This document shows positions 42,610-54,600 of a stretch of 64,000 nucleotides of DNA, in pieces. Position 1 is the stretch's first letter. Every line of letters starts with the position of its first letter. Both the position numbers and the translations under genes were made by a program. The stretch is from Phoronis australis (Eukaryota; Phoronida; Phoronidae), in assembly GCA_002633005.1 (NCBI GenBank), contig NMRA01000520.1:129559-193558 (forward strand), read 5' to 3'. The notes beneath the pieces were generated by a model, which did no database searches, was not told the origin of the DNA, and was given only the letters and a program-made list of their open reading frames with translations.

Positions 42610-45600
42610 ATACATTCACTGCAAAATAGAACACTCACTGATAATTTTTGAGTGGTCTATAATTAATGAATTCGCGTGTGTTGTATTGACCCTATTAAGC
42701 ATTCAATTAAGATTTTTTTCGATTCTCACTTATATATGGAAAGCTCATTAGAAGGTGTTGAAATTGAAACGATATACATTGTATGATATTTTTTAATTAA
42801 GATATTGTGATAGCGCTTTTGATGCTCCATCGTGAGCATTGACGTTATGAATACTGCTAACAACGTGGTCCATTTTGTTCTGCCACATTATACCAAAATG
42901 ATGTGGCCACAGTGTCATATTAGTGACAGACTGGCAATAATTCAACAACTGCTAAGTGGATGACTACGAAGTCGGCTATATGTATACTTACCATACGGAC
43001 CCCAATATTTAAGGCTACGGACCTCACTCAAAATGTAGTTTGGTGTCAAATGCATGAACATTCCAGCCTTCCCACATGCAGCATATCCCAGAACATACGG
43101 GGTATCGCTATCGCCCTTGTCAATTAAGATGTTCGCTAGAAATATATAATGCCCTGTTATTGCAAAGTTACCACACGAAATACATGATTATGACTATCTC
43201 TCTCCGTCTCCCCCTCCCACACACTCTCTCTCATATCCCTCTTCTCTCCTGTTCCTCTCCCTCATCTCTCCCACCTTTTTCTATCTCCCTCTAGCTCGTA
43301 ATTTGTCAGAAAGTAGCTTCAACTTTTGAATTCGGTTGATTGGGCAAATACATGTATATCTAGGCTTTAGTTGGTAACAAGAAGGTACACAAAAACTTTG
43401 GCTCCACTCATTCCAAAACTCCTTAGTGAATCTATTTCAAGTACGTTATAACTTACAAAGGTTCCACACAATCTTTTCAGACAACAATGTATGTAAGCAG
43501 CTATCAGTTATTGTTTTAAGACACAAGGATATTACCAACCTGTTTCAAAATTCTGCTGCTTTGCCCTTTTGAAGTCAGGTTTCTTTTGCCATGATGGCGG
43601 GACGAGAATGGTAATGTCGCGGAAGAAAACCCGGTTTTTGGTGGCACGGAAAATAGCTCTCGATCCCTCTGTGAATATTTGCTGGGATAAAAATAATATT
43701 ATGAAGATAATACAAGTACATTGGCAATCACAACCACAAGTTTAGAATAGTGATCTTAGCGTGAGTTCTAAGCCTTGTTCGAACAGGTCGTCCTAGGTCC
43801 GTATGTGAGTTAACTCTTGGCACTTGTTCCCTGAGATATGTGCTATTAATATTACCTGTCACACTCATTTGATCCAAAAATTCATTTAGATACAACACAA
43901 ATAATAATGGGCTGATCATGCAACCCTGTCGAGTACCAACAGTACAATCAGAGAACTCTGTAAAACCACCTTGAGTTTTCAAATAAGTGCGCAACTTACT
44001 ATACATAGAGCGCATTATGCTGAAAATTTTACCCTGCACATCAATGTTTTTCAATCTATGGAATCCCTCCACCACGAAATGAGTCGTAATGCACCTCAGC
44101 TCAATCTTCAGGAGAGGCCAATGTACATGTAGTGCTGGGGGTCGAAAGTAGCGAAATTTGATTTTTGGCTTAAAATGACTCCTAAGTTTATAATAAAGCA
44201 TAATTCGGTTTAGTTTTCATTTATTTTTAATCCAAATTGTCACAAAAGCGGCATTTACTGCGTCTTATCAACTCTAAATGACCTCCAGGTCATCAAATAA
44301 TATGCGACTTCAGTCCGCTTGAAAAAACCTCACCCCCATTAAAAATGCTGACACCTACTGAACTTTGTAGAAAAAAGGTCTAAACACGATGTTTCGGCAA
44401 TTCTGATTGGCTAACCTAGCAAGCACAAAGGGAAATAAACAATTCTTGACCCAGATTTTAGTAAACAAATTCGTTGTTAGGTTCGGTATTGGCTTTTTTC
44501 ATTGGTTAAAGTAGTCACGTGACTGTTTTTGGCCAATGAGAGTGTATTATGACGTCATTCATCGTTGTTAATTCGCAATGGCTGCCTCCAGAGGAAACCA
44601 GTGTGGTTGCTGAAGCTCTAAATATAGCTCGTGCAGCGAATATTTTGGACGAAAAAGATACGGAAAATGTCAGGGAATTAATCTGTGATTATTTTTTTGC
44701 ACCTAATGACAGTTTTTGTGAAGATTCTGATGAAGGAGAGGAAATCATGGACTCGAGTCCACCAAATGAGTTGGACAGTGAGTTTAGCGATGCTAGTGGC
44801 AGTGAGAGCGGTGATGAACTTGTTCATGCAGCGGTGGTCACTTTAGATTTGGATTATGAAGAAAATAGTGTCTTGAACCCTGACAATGAACTAACCAAAG
44901 TACAAAACTTCGACTGCCACTGCAAAAACAGAAACTCTGCTGCGGCTGCAGGTGACAGTACGTCACCCAATCCAAGTAAAAGTGGCTGTATTGGACAGTT
45001 TTCCTGTGACGAAGTTATAGTGAAACGATTGGAAATGGCAGAACTGAAGTAACTGTTAAGTGTCCGCGTGTCAGAAAATGAACATAATAAGTACCTGTTT
45101 AACAATTTGGTGGAAATCAAGGGAGCCCATTGAATCCTGTGGGTCATACAAAACTTGCAGAAAAAGTATCACCTACCCGCAGTTTTTGGTACACGGATGC
45201 GGTCATCTTGTCATCATGTTTGACCCCTGGCGGTGCATCCTACTTCACTAATACTAATTGCTAAGTTAACGGATTTGGATTTCTGTTTTTCCTGTTTTAC
45301 ATAATTTAAACTGTTTACAAAGAATATGAAAAATGCAATTTTTGTTGGGGCATCTTTACTTTTTCACCTCTGCAGCTGGATACTGAAGCTTTAGAATTTC
45401 ATATTGATTTATCATGGCTCTGTTGTCAAAAACAAAACACAGATAAATGATTTGTGATTCACAATGTCTCTTTTTCTGACTTACACACCTAATGGTAAGG
45501 ATTGTTATTACATTTAAGGAGAAAAAGACATGATGAGTCTTGGCATCTTAGCACTGGCCCGCTGACACGTTCTGCCAAGCCATCTCGATGTAAAACACGA

Positions 45601-48600
45601 CATCGTCGGAGGACTACATACATCGTTGATTCAAGAATTGTCTGCAGGGAGACATTTAAATTCGTCTGTGGGTATGGAACATATAGCTTACTGAAACTTT
45701 AGCATTTAAGCAATGTTAAGCCAAAAAGAATAAATGGTTGTATGGATACTCTTCTACTATGGCCAAATTAGAAGTTTATTTAAATTAATTGATTTTAAAG
45801 ATACATCGGGTGAAATCTCGTAGTGTTTGTCATGTCATTTATCTTACATTTTCAAATGTTTCAATTAAAAATAATTTCAAATTCTCAAAATTTATTTCTA
45901 CTCGTTTTTTTCTAGAATTAGTCAGTGTCAGAATATAGTCTAACATTATTATTAGTTGTATTGTTTTGTTTTGTTATTCAGTTTGATTTGCATGACCCCT
46001 GAGTTAAGTACAATGATGATGTAATTTGTTTACTACAGAATAGTATGGAACTTTCTAGAAGACTGAGGTCAGAACAGTGATGATGTAATTTGTTTACTAC
46101 AGTATAGTGTGGAACTTTCTAGAAGCCTGTAGCATGACAGTGATTGATGAAGTCTGGAATATTCTAGAGACTAGTACATGTTTGTAGAAAGATTGGGTAG
46201 GTTCCAGAAAGTTCTGGTGTGTGCTTGAATTGATGAAAAGTTCCAGAACAATGCATTAGGCTATAAATACACAAGCACGGGTTTGTGTTAGTCAGTTTAA
46301 GTCACTTGAGTCCAAGGAGATCACGTCAGTTCAAGAGAAGATCAAGTCAGTTCAAGTAAGTTAATCAGGAGAACTACAGTTGAGTTGCAGTGAAGAGAAT
46401 CAGCAGTTACAGCGATAGTCAATAGAGAGCCAGCTACAGAGACAGCAGGTTATTGAATCGAGTGTAACAGTTAATTGCTGGAAGTATCTCAGAAGTTCAA
46501 TACAAGTCAAGGCTTCGCAGCACTGGCTGGAGTATAAACAGACATTACGTCGGACGTTTTGGTTGAGTAGGCTTGTGAACGTACGGTCGGGATTAATAAA
46601 GGATTAACTCGAACCAGTCTTCAGTCAATCTTCGCACCGAAAGTTATTAGCACCGGTCTGCAACAACCTGCGCCCACCCACACACGGGGAAAAACGTGAC
46701 AGTCAGAATAAGTTAACTGCGCTGTTGAAGCACTACGAAAAGAATGGTTTGGTGCCGAGAATAAAAAAGTGTGGTGGGAGGAGGTTCAACACCAAGTCGT
46801 TATCACCTGAGGACACAGAGAGAATTGTCCACTTCCTGCTGCAGTTTGCAGAGGACCATGCATTGGTCTTACCTGGTCGAGTACCTGGCTTCAAAAGGAC
46901 AGATGTGCGCATCCTGCCATCCGTGCACACTAAAGCTTCCCTGTGGCGGTTTTATCGTGACCTTGCTGTACGGAGAGGTATGTGAATTACATCACTGAGC
47001 CAACTTTGCTGAGCTATGTGCTGTAGTGGTGCGACATTAGTAAATTTTATCTGATGTTTAAGCATCAATTGCTTTACTTTAAACATATTATTAAATAACC
47101 ATAATATTTTAAAATGTTATTCAAAGGAAGTTGATGGAACACATATGTTCTTTAAGACTGTAGTAATTACTATAAACTTGATTTCAGGATTTCATCACTG
47201 ACTTATAAATGTTACAAAATTTTCTAACTTTTAGTAGGTGATTTTCCAAACTGAGTTATTGAAAACACCGTAATAATTTGATCAAATAACTGTCAAGTTT
47301 TGATATGAGCATATCACTCTATTTGTTTAGGTCATCGACCAGTTGGAAAATCTACATTTTTCAAGATCTGGAAGGAACATGCGCCATTCAATGTTGTTGG
47401 TCGCCCTATGACAGATCTGTGCTGGAAGTGCAAAGAAAACAACGAGAAAATACACAGAAGTGCTAACCTCACTGAGCAACAGAAGCTGGCACTGTTAGTG
47501 GAACAATTTCAACACTTAAAAATTGTGGAAAACGAGAGGAAATTTTACAATGATCTTGTCAAGACTTGCAAAGCTGTTGCAGCTACTGAAGGAATTTCGA
47601 GTGTTGGGCCACATCATCCGAACTTTGGTGAATTTAGGTTTCACTATTCTTTTGATTTTGCCCAGCAGGTGCATCTCCCACGCAGTCCTCTGCAGCCTGG
47701 GCCATTGTACTTCCTTGTGCCTCGCAAAGTTGGAATTTTTGGCATTTGTGATGATGGACTGCCGCAACAAGTGAACTACCTCATAGATGAAGGGATGAGT
47801 CCGGGAAAGGGATCAAACATGGTGGTTTCCCTCCTACACCATTTCTTTGAGAACTTTGGCATTGGTGAGAAATATATGGACCTGCATTGCGATAACTGCA
47901 GTGGGCAGAACAAAAACAAGTATGTACTGTGGTACATGGTGTGGCGCACACTTCGTGAACTTCAAAGTGAAATCACAATAAATTTTATGGCTGCAGGTCA
48001 TACCAAATTTGCGCCAGATTGGTGTTTCGGTTTATTGAAAAAAAAAGTTCATTCGATCCGAAGTGCACTCACTTGAAGAACTTGGTAGAGTGGTTGAGTC
48101 CAGCACACTTAAAGGCATAAACAAGGCGCAGCTCATTGGTTCACAGAAACAGGACATTTATGTTGAAGTATATGATTGGCAGGCATTTCTGGAACCCTAT
48201 TTCAGGCCAATCTAGGGTATCAAGTCGTTCTATCATTTTCGTTGTTTTGCTGACCAGCCAGGCAAAGTGTTTTATAAAGATAGACTAGATGATGTGGAGA
48301 AGGAGTTTCAGGTGGCCTCTAGTCCTGATACCGCCAGGGCATTGCTCACGGGACTGCCTGATGCAATTACTCCACCTGGAATTCCAGCTGCGAGAAAGGA
48401 GTACCTGCGCACCAGAATTAGGCCGTTTGTGCGAGACACAGAAAGAGACATTTTGTGCCCATAAGTAAACTGAACTTTATGTAACCCTAGATCTCCACAA
48501 CCTGTTTTAACTCATCATGTTGTTACTGGTTCAAAACATTGATTACAAAGCTTTGAATGTGGACGTTAGTGCCAGAAGTTGTTGCATATAATCCTTCATA

Positions 48601-51600
48601 ACTTTCGTTAACATGGTCAGATCTGAAAACGGTTTTCACCATTGAAAAGAGCCTGAAAATTTCTCCCAGAAAGTGTAAAAAGTAAAAATGTCCATTTGGT
48701 GTATTACGACTCATTTTGTAGTGGAGGGTCACTTTATTTTATTATGTGGGATTCGATCGAATGCCTTCGAGAAATCTACATAGGCACAGTAAAATCTCCT
48801 AGCCTGCCGAATCAAATACTTGTGGCACATAGCTTGAAGTGTATTACACTTGGTCAATCGTAGAGTAGCCTTTTCTAAGCCCATCTTGAGACTCATAAAG
48901 TTCATCATTATTTTCAGTCCAGTAATAAAACGATCATTTAAAAGTCTGGTAAAAAGTTTTCCTAAAGCAGACAACAGGGAGATACCTCTACAGTTATTTT
49001 CGTCATTGATATTGCCTTGTTTATGTACTGGAGTAAGCACTGCGTCACACCATGTCTGGGGATAACACCCAGAATCAAAGATTGCATTAAGAAACTTATG
49101 CAAGACTGGCACTATCGTTAACTTTGTGCACTTCAGTATTTCAAAGATCACGCCATCATTACAACCAGCCTTGCCATTAGGCAATTGTTCAATGACCTCA
49201 TGTATTTCAGAAGGCAAGAAATCAGTATCAAGATCAGTTGGGACATTTTTACTACACTTTTCACACATGTTCAATCATTTCCTGCCGGGCAAACTGACTC
49301 AAAGACTCGTCAATACAGCAGTTTTGATTCAATAAATCCTTGAAATAGTCGTGACAATTCTGCAGACTAAATCTAGAAGACATACGGGATGTCCAAATAT
49401 TGGATTTAATCATTTTCCAGAACTCCTTACGGTTATATTTGGAACGTTTAATGGCTTCAATGAGTCGGGCTTCATATGCTTTCTCTTTCTGTTTAAACAG
49501 ATCACGGAAAGCTTTATTTTTTACTTTATACATGTTAAGGTAAAAGATAGAAGAGTTTTTTCGAAACAGCTTTAAAGACCATATTTTTGCTCGTTTGGCC
49601 GAAGTCAATTCATCATCCCACCATGGTTGCTGCTTTGTCCAGGAGTTTCGATTTAATTTAGTCTTACTATCCGTAGATGTACGAGTTTTCATAGTAGATA
49701 CGGCCGACTGCCACAGCAAATCTGTTATGTATCTGACCGCATTATCTAGATTGCCACTAGCCACCGAGCTATCCACGGTCGCCGTACAATTCTCAGCACC
49801 AGTTGAAAAAACATGAGAGAATGCCTGTGCATTAGAGCTGTCCCACTGATTCCGGCTATGCGGGTTTAACGATGGAACCATAGGAGGATTGATCTCTGAC
49901 CTACAACACCTAAACTTACAAATAACTGGTTGATGATCAGATTCATCCCATTCATCCACAAAAAATCCTCTACTAAATCAATTAGTTGCCGCGTAGATAG
50001 CAATTCATAATCCTTTAAACTACGTCCACCTCCCGACAGACAGATAAACTCACCCCTAGTGTCACCGGGGAAACGACCGTTGACAATATGCATACTAAGT
50101 TCGTGACATAACTCAATGAGAGTTTTACCGAAATTGTTTATACTAGGCAAATTAAATGTTTCCGCTTCAAAGCAGTCCTGGCATCGAAAATAGTTTGGGC
50201 AATCATCTAAAATGAAGTATACAATATTTCCTGTTCTGGCATTGAGATCGCCCACAATAGCCAACGAACAAGCACTGAAACGATCAGTGAAGTTGGTAAT
50301 CTCTCTATGCAACAATAATACACCGCTGTTCTCTGGTCAACCTCTGCCATTGGAATATGAACTTGAACCTTCAGGGGGTAAGTAAACAAAGAACCTCAAA
50401 ACATCCTGAACAACACCAAATAGTTCCCTCTCGCATTTCAAACAAATATCAAAGGGAAAATGTGAATGTATGCGCTTGAAATGTTTAGAAATTGACTGTT
50501 TAATGAAAATGCAAACGCCTCCAGAGTATCTACCTTTTCTTTTTTTCTTATTATAACAGATTAAACGAGTCATAGCCTGACAACTTAAATTGATCTGAGC
50601 GTTTTACCCATGTTTCACAGATACAAATTATGTTCTAAGTGCATAAGTACATTTGGAGTTCGTCCCTAACAATAATTATTTTCTAATCCTTGTACATTCC
50701 AAGAAACCATTGAAAGTGTAGGGCCATGGCCTGACCACTAGTAACCTGCTGCGCCATTCACTTCAGGTCCGTAAACAGCAGTTTGCGGGGTTGTCCAGAA
50801 TCCATAACCATGGGCTTGTGCTCCATCACCTCGTCTGATTCGACATTGTATACATACATGTAAGCACGACCTCGATATATTAATTTGTCGCACCAAGTCT
50901 TTGAATTTTTCTAGTTCTTACCACGTCAGAATTCATACAGACGCCGCCTCACATTCTTCACAGGTGCGTAGAAGTCCTGATTGACGAAGATATCAGTGTT
51001 ATTGTTCTTCTTATTCTGTAGAACCCTGTCTTTATCGGGAGAGGTTTGTTTGCAGTTTTGCGATCAAGTCTGTGAGCTCGTTCGATTATGACACCATCAA
51101 CATCCAGGCAGTCTTTCAAAAAGTCGGTAACTTTGGACTCAGACTGTTCCCAAGATTCGTGATTCTCCTCCGGTATGCCATGAGAGATCAAGTTGTCGCG
51201 TCTTGATCGATCCCCAGGTAGTCTAATTTAGATTCAAGATTTTCACCTTTTCATGTAGACGACGATTTTCCTCTCGTGTTGCGTAGTAGTCTTGTCGCAG
51301 AGCATCTAGTTCTTTAAATACATCTGATTTCAAGTTCTCAAATTTATCATTCAAAAGTTTCAATAGCCCCCAGTTAGAAATGTCAGCCGGGTTTGTGGCC
51401 TACTAATAGTTGGAGTGTTGTTGGGAGGCATGGTGAGACATCAATTTAGTTAACAGTAGCGTAGTAGTGAAGCTCAAGGTATGTTGGTTATATAACTTGC
51501 ATTTTATCTCGCCAGTTATCTATGCATTTACAAACTGGATCAATTAAAGATCACTTTCAAACACTCCACGAACAAAAAAATTCTGGTTTAGATATTGCTG

Positions 51601-54600
51601 ACAATACCATCGCCAGGTATTTCGAAAGTGACTCCTTTCGTTTGAAAAATACTCGAAGCTTTGATAATAAAAAAAACTGAAACTCCTGACATAAATTCCC
51701 AAGATAATGGGTTCCATCGTACCTTGTGGTTATATAAATAATGTCCATAAGTTGTAACAGAAATGTAGCCTACTTTATTAAATTTTACAATGTTTTATAA
51801 TACATTAGTTTCCATGATCAATCCTTCTGAAATTGTGCTCTTATGTACAGTGTATGCAACCTTATATTCGTTTTTAATGTCATTCTTCTTGTTTCATGTA
51901 TCTTGCACGAAAACGTTTATGACTTTTAAATTTATTTGCCTTGGATGACTGAAGTATCGTCGAAGTACCGCTACTGTTTTCTTATGAAATGTTTTTACAG
52001 TGTTTTATTATATATTTACTCAAATATTTGTGTTCGTGATGCCACTTACACTCGGCGATCTACTATTTCAACTGCCAGCTGAAGAAAAACATCTATGTAG
52101 ACACTATGAAAGTTTGTTGAACAAACTAACTAATGCCAAGAATAGCTTACTATTCAACGAAACATGTATAAAAGAAGGCCTGCAACCTAAATACACAAAA
52201 ACACACACACACATATACAGTATATATACACATATATATGTATAACCAACATACCTTGAGCAATCAGTGTTTGAATGAACACGTTCGTTGGGGGGGGGGC
52301 AATTGAACTAATAAATCAAGTCAGTTTTGGCTAACACTCAGACAGACTTTGAGCACATATTGTTTTTAACAACAAGATTTTAGTTTTATGGTTTTGTTAA
52401 TATATGATTAACTTAAAGCTATCTTCTGGCATAACGGTGTTTACATTATAATGGATGATCCGTTTTAAAACCCGTTCATCTTCAATATAACGTGAATGGA
52501 ATTGGTTGCAGTCGAATAGTTTCTTCGTACAACCACTTGCTTGTTTTAAACACATAGGCTTATGCAACCGGCTTATGAAAAGCTTCATATTCTCATCAAC
52601 AAACTTATTGTTGTAACCGTTATTATGCGCCCACATATTTATATGTGGACGCATTATGCCGTCATCTCTGTCCGTCCGTCCGTCCGTCCGTCCGTCCGTC
52701 CGTCCGGGCGGCGTCCGTCCGGCGTCCGGCGTCCGCTGCTCTATCTCCAAAACCCTTTGACATACGTTCATGAAATTTGGCACATATGTTCAATTCATGA
52801 ATGGGACGGCATGTGCGAACTTTCGGACGGATCCGACTACCGGTGTGCCCCCTAGTGGCAGTTTTGTTTTTTATGCTTACCTTTGTATCTTCAAAAGTAT
52901 TGAACGGATTTTCATGAAATTTGGTATGTAGGCACCTATTAGTGAGATGACGCTATCCTACTGTTTTCAGATGGATTCGACGTAGTTTGCGCCACCTAGT
53001 GGCCATTTTTACTGTTTTCGAGTCTGTATTTTTGCGTCCACCCCTCTATCAACCAAACCGCTCAAAGGATGATTGTGAAAATTGGCGTGTATGTGCTTAC
53101 TATAAGGAAGACAGCTGACAATGATTTTCAGACGATTTGGACTACTGTGGCGCCTCCTAGTGGCAGTTTTGTTTTTTTGCGCCCATGGCTGTATCTCCCA
53201 AACCGTTTGCAGGATCTTTACTAAATTTAGCAAGTGTATTTATGCGACGTTGACAACGAACGATGACGACTTTAGGATGATTCTGACTACCGGTATGCCT
53301 CTAGTGGCAGTTTTAGTATTTGCCTCTAGTGGCAATTTTAGTATTTTACTTTGACCTCTGTATTTTCATAGGTCTATACTTTGTGTTACGTCGTGACTAT
53401 GAAGGAAAAGTTCCAAGTAGAAATTTGTTTCTGGCATTCTAATGCTGTGCTAATCTCGTATGTTGGTAAATTTGTTAATTCTATGTTTCTGTGGTGCTTT
53501 AAGCAACTGGTGTATAGGATGTGCTTGTATTATGAAGATTACTCACATTTTGCCCCTAGCCTATTGAGGAGACAATGACCATGCCTTTCCATTTTGCAAA
53601 GTATGCCCTCTACTGGCCACTTTATGGTACCAATAAACAACCCTAGAAGGATACCGTATGCGGTGCAATTGTGGGCGCATTTCAACGCTCCGCGTTGCTC
53701 TTGTTTATCATAATTTGATTAATGCGATTACACTCAGTGTTGAAGGTTTTCCAGTCTGAGCAAAAGGAATATGCTCTTTTCAAAAAATGTGTCAAAACAG
53801 AGAGTTAATATCTCAGAGGACATTGGCTAGTTTCATGTAAACAAAGCCCATCATATGTAGGTTTCCCGTATACTGAGGTTTTAATGCCAGATCCATCATA
53901 ATCCATAAATACGTCTTAGAACGGTAGCTTGTTGTCAACTAGTAATTCAGGCGTGAATTTTAATACAGAATTTTGCTCTAAAGAGAGTTTGACTTCCACC
54001 AGCTTATCATGGTTGACAATCATAAAGATATCATCAATATACCTGCAGTACGTGTTCGGCTTTTCCTGAAGACTATCAATAACCTTAGCTACAATGTTGC
54101 ACATGTAAAAATCAGCAAAAGTTGGTCCGAGAGGTGATCCCATGGATACACCATTGGTTTGTAAATACAGTTTGCCATCGATGCTCCTAAAAGGTACTTT
54201 TGTAGTGCAAAGTAACAAATCTCGAATTACCTCCTTAGGAATACTGGGAGGAGCCATTCATACATGGTTGCACACGTCTCTGTTGTGAGAGTGGAAAAGA
54301 ATCAGTTGGTTTGGTATTGCGCAACTCCTACGAAACAGACAGCGTCGATAGTCCTCAAATTCGTGAGATCTTAAAAAGTAAATGTATCATTTCGTGGCAT
54401 TGGTGGGATTCTTAGCTGATTTCTGTTTACACCCTTACCTGAATTCGTGTTATTAGTTGATCGTTTTCATCGACGTCTTCGTGTATAGCCACGACAATTC
54501 CTTCGTATCCGTTATTTTTCAACGAATACTTATTTCGGGAGCAGAATGATGAACCCAAGCACACAAGAAAAAACAGAACTGTGACACACTGAACAGTTTG

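Larger units (their letters stand above)
45926..46701 (+). mobile_element. Solo LTR of an LTR retrotransposon, 776 bp, with heat-shock elements
   Basis: Begins TGTCA and ends TGACA, flanked by GTCAG on both sides. Internal signals are in promoter order: HSE motifs in U3 (46047-46214), TATAAATA at 46262-46269, AATAAA at 46595-46600. No internal coding region remains, as expected after LTR-LTR recombination. The + strand orientation is inferred from TATA to AATAAA order. Confidence 0.87.
45916..46977 (+). pseudogene. DUF7869-like transposon gene, exon 3, split by a solo LTR
   Basis: The exon starts after TTTTTTTCTAG (45915) with codons for I-S-Q (to 45925). A 776-bp LTR follows, and the exon resumes at 46707 with [18 protein letters not shown], then [20 protein letters not shown], to the GTATGT donor at 46978. 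The two halves are in frame once the LTR and one GTCAG copy are removed. As it stands the exon is broken. Confidence 0.8.
44065..48728 (+). mobile_element. TIR DNA transposon carrying a DUF7869-like gene (candidate undescribed family)
   Basis: 4664 bp bounded by 31-bp inverted repeats (44065-44095 and 48698-48728, 28 of 31 positions matching). It sits inside a LINE reverse transcriptase, which reads on in frame when the element is removed. Target duplication is absent or at most 1-2 bp. It encodes one spliced gene on the + strand and carries a 776-bp solo LTR in one coding exon; without that LTR the element is about 3.88 kb. The protein has acidic residue candidates for an RNase H-fold nuclease ([27 protein letters not shown]). 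It is now dead: an LTR in an exon, a 1-nt frameshift, stops at 45050 and 48213. Transposase identity is inference from the TIRs plus gene content. Confidence 0.8.
43682..54438 (-). other. CLCA intron 1, expanded to 10.8 kb by nested transposons
   Basis: The paralogue's intron 1 is 889 bp. Alignment with it persists to about 43811 on one side and from about 54270 on the other. The 10.4 kb between is almost entirely mobile DNA: a split LINE, a TIR transposon with a solo LTR inside, Penelope-like pieces and a tandem-repeat element. Confidence 0.8.

Noticed and set aside
42423-42751. ORFs of alternating Tyr-Ile on both strands
   Set aside because: Translation of the TA microsatellite.
43728-44201. 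157-codon minus ORF as a single protein
   Set aside because: It spans three unrelated origins: transposon subterminal sequence, LINE reverse transcriptase and CLCA intron.
52670-52710. (GTCC)n run as a CRISPR-like or regulatory array
   Set aside because: Plain tetranucleotide microsatellite within a repeat element.
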